From a bacterium (GTDB taxonomy: Bacteria; Joyebacterota; Joyebacteria; Joyebacterales; Joyebacteraceae): a stretch of 64,000 nt of DNA. Below, one piece after another: positions 60,754 to 64,000 of the stretch. The translations under genes were made by a program, and so were the position numbers. The stretch covers positions 124,001-188,000 of the forward strand of contig JAPEKQ010000003.1 in assembly GCA_029990205.1 (NCBI GenBank), read 5' to 3'. The notes under the pieces were generated by a model. It was given only the letters and a program-made list of their open reading frames with translations, did not search any database and was not told the DNA's origin. Numbering within the stretch: the first letter of the stretch is position 1; each line of letters begins with the position of its first letter.

Positions 60754-62088
60754 GTGGACCCGCAGCCTATCCCGACGGTCGGACTCATGACGGTCGGCTG
60801 CAAGCTCAACCAGTACGAGACGGAGGGGTTGGCTGAGCTGCTCGAGTCGCGCGGATGTCGCATCGTTCCGTTCGATTCGCCGGCGGACGCCTACGTCGTG
60901 AACACGTGCACGGTCACGGGCCGCAGCGATTACCGCTGCCGTCAGATGCTCCGGCGTGCTGCACGACGCTCGCCGGAAGCCCTCATCGCGGCGGTCGGCT
61001 GCTACGCGCAACGCGACGCCGACGCCCTCGCGGCCATGCCGGAGGTGGCCATCGTTGTCGGGAACAACGACAAACCCCGGATCGTCCGGCTCCTCCTTGA
61101 CGCGCTCGAGAGAGGCTGGGACCCCCAGGACCCGAAGACAGTGGTCGGTCCGATCGAGGCCGACGACTTCCACGCGCTCGACATCGAGCGGTTCCGCGGC
61201 TACACGCGAGCGTTTCTCAAGATCCAGGATGGATGTGATTCCCGCTGCGCGTACTGCGCGGTACCGGACGCGCGCGGTCCGTCGCGGAGCAGACCGTACA
61301 ACGACGTTCTGACGCAGGCGCGCCGACTCGCGGACGCAGGGTACAGAGAGCTCGTGCTCACGGGCGTCCACATCGGCGCGTACGCAACGGACGCCGGCGT
61401 GCGTCTCGCAGGGCTGCTCGACGGCCTCACCGAGGTCAGCGGCATCGAGCGCGTGCGGCTTGGCTCGATCGAGCCGCTCCAGCTGACCGAGGAGCTCGCG
61501 GACGTCATCGTCGGCAACCCGGCGGTCTGCCGCCACCTCCACGTGCCGCTCCAGAGCGGGTCGGACCGCGTTCTGGCAAGGATGCGCCGCGGTTACACGG
61601 CGGCCGAGTACGCCGCCGCCATCGAGCGCGTCGCGGGGAGGGTCGAGCGACTTGGACTCGGCGCCGATGTGATGGTCGGGTTCCCCGGCGAGACCGAGAG
61701 CGACTTCGCGGACACCGCCGCTCTCATCGAGCGTCTCCCGTTCACGTATCTCCACGTCTTCGCCTTCTCGCCACGCAAGGGAACTGAGGCCGCCGACATG
61801 CCCGATGGGGTTGACGGCGTCGAGAAGAAGCGGCGAAGCGAGCAGCTGCGCGAAGCGGGGCATGAGAAGTCGCTCGCGTTCCGCGGCTCCCTGACGGGTG
61901 AGGAGCTCGAAGTGCTCGTGCTCGACCGCGGCGTGGACGACGGACATCTCAGCGGCCTGGCCTCGGAGTATGTCAGCACCACCTTCGATGGACCGGCCTC
62001 GCTTGGAAATCGCTTCGTATCCGTTCGTATCACGCGCGTCGACGGTCCGACGACGCACGCGACGATGATCCCCGGGAGCGAGCGATGA
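60754..62088 (+). CDS. mtaB: tRNA threonylcarbamoyladenosine methylthiotransferase (MtaB type)
   Basis: Radical SAM enzyme that adds a methylthio group to t6A37 of tRNA. The 444-residue protein has the UPF0004 N-terminal domain with cluster cysteines (TVGCKLNQYE, VNTCTVT, VGCYAQ), the radical SAM motif CDSRCAYC and the block HVPLQSGSDRVLARMRRGY. A TRAM-like C-terminus follows (VLVLDRGVDDGHLSGLASEY). The GCKLNQYE form separates MtaB from MiaB. GTG 60754 follows AGGAG; an earlier in-frame ATG (60661) would translate through two hairpins. The stop overlaps miaB by four bases. Confidence 0.92.
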   Translation: MDPQPIPTVGLMTVGCKLNQYETEGLAELLESRGCRIVPFDSPADAYVVNTCTVTGRSDYRCRQMLRRAARRSPEALIAAVGCYAQRDADALAAMPEVAIVVGNNDKPRIVRLLLDALERGWDPQDPKTVVGPIEADDFHALDIERFRGYTRAFLKIQDGCDSRCAYCAVPDARGPSRSRPYNDVLTQARRLADAGYRELVLTGVHIGAYATDAGVRLAGLLDGLTEVSGIERVRLGSIEPLQLTEELADVIVGNPAVCRHLHVPLQSGSDRVLARMRRGYTAAEYAAAIERVAGRVERLGLGADVMVGFPGETESDFADTAALIERLPFTYLHVFAFSPRKGTEAADMPDGVDGVEKKRRSEQLREAGHEKSLAFRGSLTGEELEVLVLDRGVDDGHLSGLASEYVSTTFDGPASLGNRFVSVRITRVDGPTTHATMIPGSER

Positions 62089-63443
62089 AACCACGCCGCG
62101 TCTACATCGAAACCTACGGCTGTCAGATGAACGAGTACGACTCCTCCATGATCGCCTCGATGCTGACGGGAGCCGGGTACGCGCTCGCCACGGACCCCGG
62201 GAATGCGGACGTGGTCATCGTCAACACATGCAGTGTACGTGAGCGCGCGGAGATCCGCGTCCTGGGACGGCTCAGGCATCTGCGGGGGCTCGCACCGACC
62301 GGCGCGGTACTCGGCGCCATCGGGTGTGTCGCCCAGCGAATGGGCGACGAACTGTTCTCGTCCGTGCGTGGTCTTGACTTCGTCGTCGGAACGGATCGCT
62401 ACGCCCTGCTGCCTGATGTCATCGACCAAGCCGTGGAGGGAGTCGCGACGGCCGAGACCGGGATCGATCCCGGCGAGAGCTACGCGTCGCGCCCGAAGCC
62501 GGCGACCGCGGGCCTTCTCGATTTCGTCAGCGTCATGCGCGGGTGCAACAACTTCTGCAGCTACTGCATCGTCCCCTATGTCCGCGGGCGGGAGAGAAGC
62601 CTCCCGGCGGATGTGGTCGTCGACGAGGTTCGCGCGTTCGTTGACCTCGGCATGCGCGACGTGACGCTCCTCGGGCAGAACGTCAACTCGTACGACGATG
62701 ACGGACTCGACTTCGCCGGGCTCCTCGAGCGGATCGACGGTATCGGGGGACTCGAGCGCATCCGGTTCGCGACCTCGCACCCGAAGGACCTCTCACCGCG
62801 TCTCATCCGTGCGGTCGCCGATCTCGAGAAGGTCTGCGAGCATGTGCACCTGCCTGTGCAGTCCGGTTCCGACGCCGTGCTCGAACGGATGAACAGACGC
62901 TACACGCGCGCGGACTATCTGAAGCTGATCACCGCGCTTCGCGAGGCCGTTCCCGACTGCGCCATCACGACCGACGTCATCGCCGGCTTCCCCGGCGAGA
63001 CGCGCGAGGACCTCGAACGGACGCTCGCGCTCATGCGCGAGGTGCGTTTCGACTCGGCCTTCATGTTCCGCTACTCGGTGCGTGCGGGAACACAGGCCGC
63101 CGGGTTCGACGATGACGTACCCGAGCATGAGAAGATCGAACGACTCGAGGAGGTCATCGCGCTCCAGCAGGCGATCACGACGGAGATCAACACGGAGCTC
63201 GTCGGCAGCACCGTCGAGGTGCTCGTCGAGGGACCGAGTCAGCGAGACCCCGCGAAGCTGTTCGGACGGACGCGGACGGGGAAGGCGGTCGTTCTCTCCC
63301 GGGCCGAGGCATCACGCGACGGCTCCGCACCGACCCCCGGCGCATTAGCCCCGGCGGTCGTGACGGAGGCAAGCGCCTGGACGCTCCACGCGACGCTTGC
63401 GCCCCGGGAGAAAGACCTTGCCGGACCCTCGGACGGTTGCTAG
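62085..63443 (+). CDS. miaB: tRNA-2-methylthio-N6-dimethylallyladenosine synthase
   Basis: Radical SAM methylthiotransferase acting on i6A37 of tRNA. The 452-residue protein has ETYGCQMNEYDS, VNTCSVRERAE and IGCVAQRMG for the first cluster, CNNFCSYCIVPYVRGRERS for the radical SAM cluster (Cys-x3-Cys-x2-Cys), HLPVQSGSDAVLERMNRRY and a TRAM domain near the C-terminus (VEVLVEGPSQRDPAKLFGRT). It is translationally coupled to mtaB, so the two related tRNA modification enzymes come from one message. The C-terminal 50 residues are variable. Confidence 0.96.
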   Translation: MKPRRVYIETYGCQMNEYDSSMIASMLTGAGYALATDPGNADVVIVNTCSVRERAEIRVLGRLRHLRGLAPTGAVLGAIGCVAQRMGDELFSSVRGLDFVVGTDRYALLPDVIDQAVEGVATAETGIDPGESYASRPKPATAGLLDFVSVMRGCNNFCSYCIVPYVRGRERSLPADVVVDEVRAFVDLGMRDVTLLGQNVNSYDDDGLDFAGLLERIDGIGGLERIRFATSHPKDLSPRLIRAVADLEKVCEHVHLPVQSGSDAVLERMNRRYTRADYLKLITALREAVPDCAITTDVIAGFPGETREDLERTLALMREVRFDSAFMFRYSVRAGTQAAGFDDDVPEHEKIERLEEVIALQQAITTEINTELVGSTVEVLVEGPSQRDPAKLFGRTRTGKAVVLSRAEASRDGSAPTPGALAPAVVTEASAWTLHATLAPREKDLAGPSDGC

Positions 63444-63582
63444 ACTGACCGCTGCTCCCGGGTGGAGCAGAGTGCCGAAAACGCCCGCGCCACAGGCATT
63501 TCTCAGAACCCCGACCGGCATCAGGCGCGGTTTGCCCACCAGGAGACGATATCCGCTCGCCCGCGAACGGGAGGATTGAGCC

Positions 63583-63906
63583 ATGTGGGTATTCCGAATG
63601 CTGCTGCTTCTCGTGCTCGTCATCATCGTGACGGGCTTCGCCATGCTTAACAGCGCCCAGCGTGCGACCATTACGCTCGGCACCGAGAGCCTGACCTTCC
63701 GTGACATCCCCCTCGTCCTTCTGCTGTTCGAAGCCTTCGTCCTGGGCGCAGTGGTCTGGTTCCTCGTCTCGATCGGGCACGAGGTCGTCCTGCGAAGGAT
63801 CATCAGGAAACAGAAGCGCGAGATCATGGATCTCGGTGGTGAGATCTCCGGGCTCCGGGAGATCTCTCTCGAGGACATCGAAGATGAGGACGAACTCGGG
63901 AGCTAG
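63583..63906 (+). CDS. lapA: LapA-family (DUF1049) inner-membrane protein
   Basis: The 107-residue protein has two membrane helices (about residues 4-24 and 45-66), the family pattern FAMLNSAQRATITLG between them, and a cytoplasmic coiled-coil tail (RRIIRKQKREIMDLGGEISGLREI) that ends in acidic residues. LapA works with LapB in control of lipopolysaccharide synthesis in E. coli. The ATG follows GGAGG by eight bases. The next gene starts 30 bases later with a membrane helix, as lapB would. Confidence 0.8.
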   Translation: MWVFRMLLLLVLVIIVTGFAMLNSAQRATITLGTESLTFRDIPLVLLLFEAFVLGAVVWFLVSIGHEVVLRRIIRKQKREIMDLGGEISGLREISLEDIEDEDELGS

Positions 63907-63935
63907 CGCCCCGAGCCATCTCGAGGTGGTCCTGT

Positions 63936-64000
63936 ATGAGTCCAATGGCCGTCATAGCCATTCCTGTCGTCGCGGCATTCCTTCTGTATCTTCTGATACG
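63936..64000 (+). CDS. N-terminal fragment of a membrane-anchored protein, possibly LapB
   Basis: An ATG at 63936 opens a frame that runs off the window and encodes MSPMAVIAIPVVAAFLLYLL, a signal-anchor-like helix. GAGGTGG lies about 8 bases upstream. After lapA, the TPR protein LapB with its N-terminal anchor is the expected neighbour, but only 21 residues are visible. Confidence 0.45.
   Translation, partial: MSPMAVIAIPVVAAFLLYLLI

Noticed and set aside
59677-62094. 805-codon open frame on the minus strand opposite rpsA and mtaB
   Set aside because: It is antisense to two clearly conserved genes, is rich in Arg/Asp/Val/Leu as expected from high-GC codon bias, and shows no motif or domain pattern.
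63452-63470. CTGCTCC/GGAGCAG hairpin after miaB as a terminator
   Set aside because: Only seven pairs and no T run follow, so the evidence is too weak.

Overview
This 64 kb window is a dense, GC-rich bacterial chromosome segment made mostly of housekeeping genes. No phage, transposon or CRISPR array was seen. The cell envelope is Gram-negative in type: there are lipoproteins, a PorV/PorQ-like outer-membrane protein, an MltD-like transglycosylase and a LapA-like inner-membrane protein. Secreted proteins end in FlgD-like Ig domains with a QNSPNPF-type lead-in, which is typical of type IX (Por) sorting domains. Together these suggest an uncultured member of the FCB superphylum or a neighbouring candidate phylum (Eisenbacteria or Krumholzibacteria type). 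That placement is inference from protein style, not from a marker-gene tree.

Layout. 1-2821: rodA, lgt and a comF-like phosphoribosyltransferase. 2833-8452: a near-complete central glycolysis operon (PPi-type phosphofructokinase, class II aldolase, gap, pgk, tpiA), then secG and tRNA-Leu(GAG). 8787-15254: an exported module of a gingipain-like C25 protease, a small unknown protein, a PorV/PorQ-like protein and a lipoprotein. 15434-20043: an MltD-like transglycosylase on the minus strand, a diguanylate cyclase overlapping yqeC, and two small ligand-binding-type proteins. 20122-29246: a tiny membrane protein, a GAF-PP2C phosphatase, comEC, a catalytic/non-catalytic pair of M16 proteases on the minus strand, and purN coupled to an exported NHL-repeat protein. 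29348-35605: secA, topA and a Xer recombinase. 35719-40794: argF, an Ig-like lipoprotein, dapF, dapA, a tautomerase and a divergent KamA-type radical SAM enzyme. 41235-44978: a FIST sensor followed by a hybrid histidine kinase, behind a promoter region with matching palindromes. 45120-48706: dapB, an HD phosphohydrolase, proS and rpsT (minus). 48867-55339: uvrC, a methylguanine methyltransferase, a second Xer recombinase, a CCA/poly(A) polymerase, scpA and scpB. 55329-64000: rluB-type synthase, cmk, plsC, ispH, rpsA, mtaB, miaB, lapA and the start of a membrane protein.

The points most worth attention are: a KamA-family enzyme that has lost both lysine-binding aspartates; the FIST plus hybrid kinase module with two identical-arm palindromes; the C25 protease/PorV-like cassette; a cysteine-rich insertion in SecA; a cmk gene whose only sensible start is CTG; PPi-type signature residues in the phosphofructokinase; and two very stable back-to-back hairpins between gap and pgk. 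Functions come from motif reading only. No database search or structure prediction was run.
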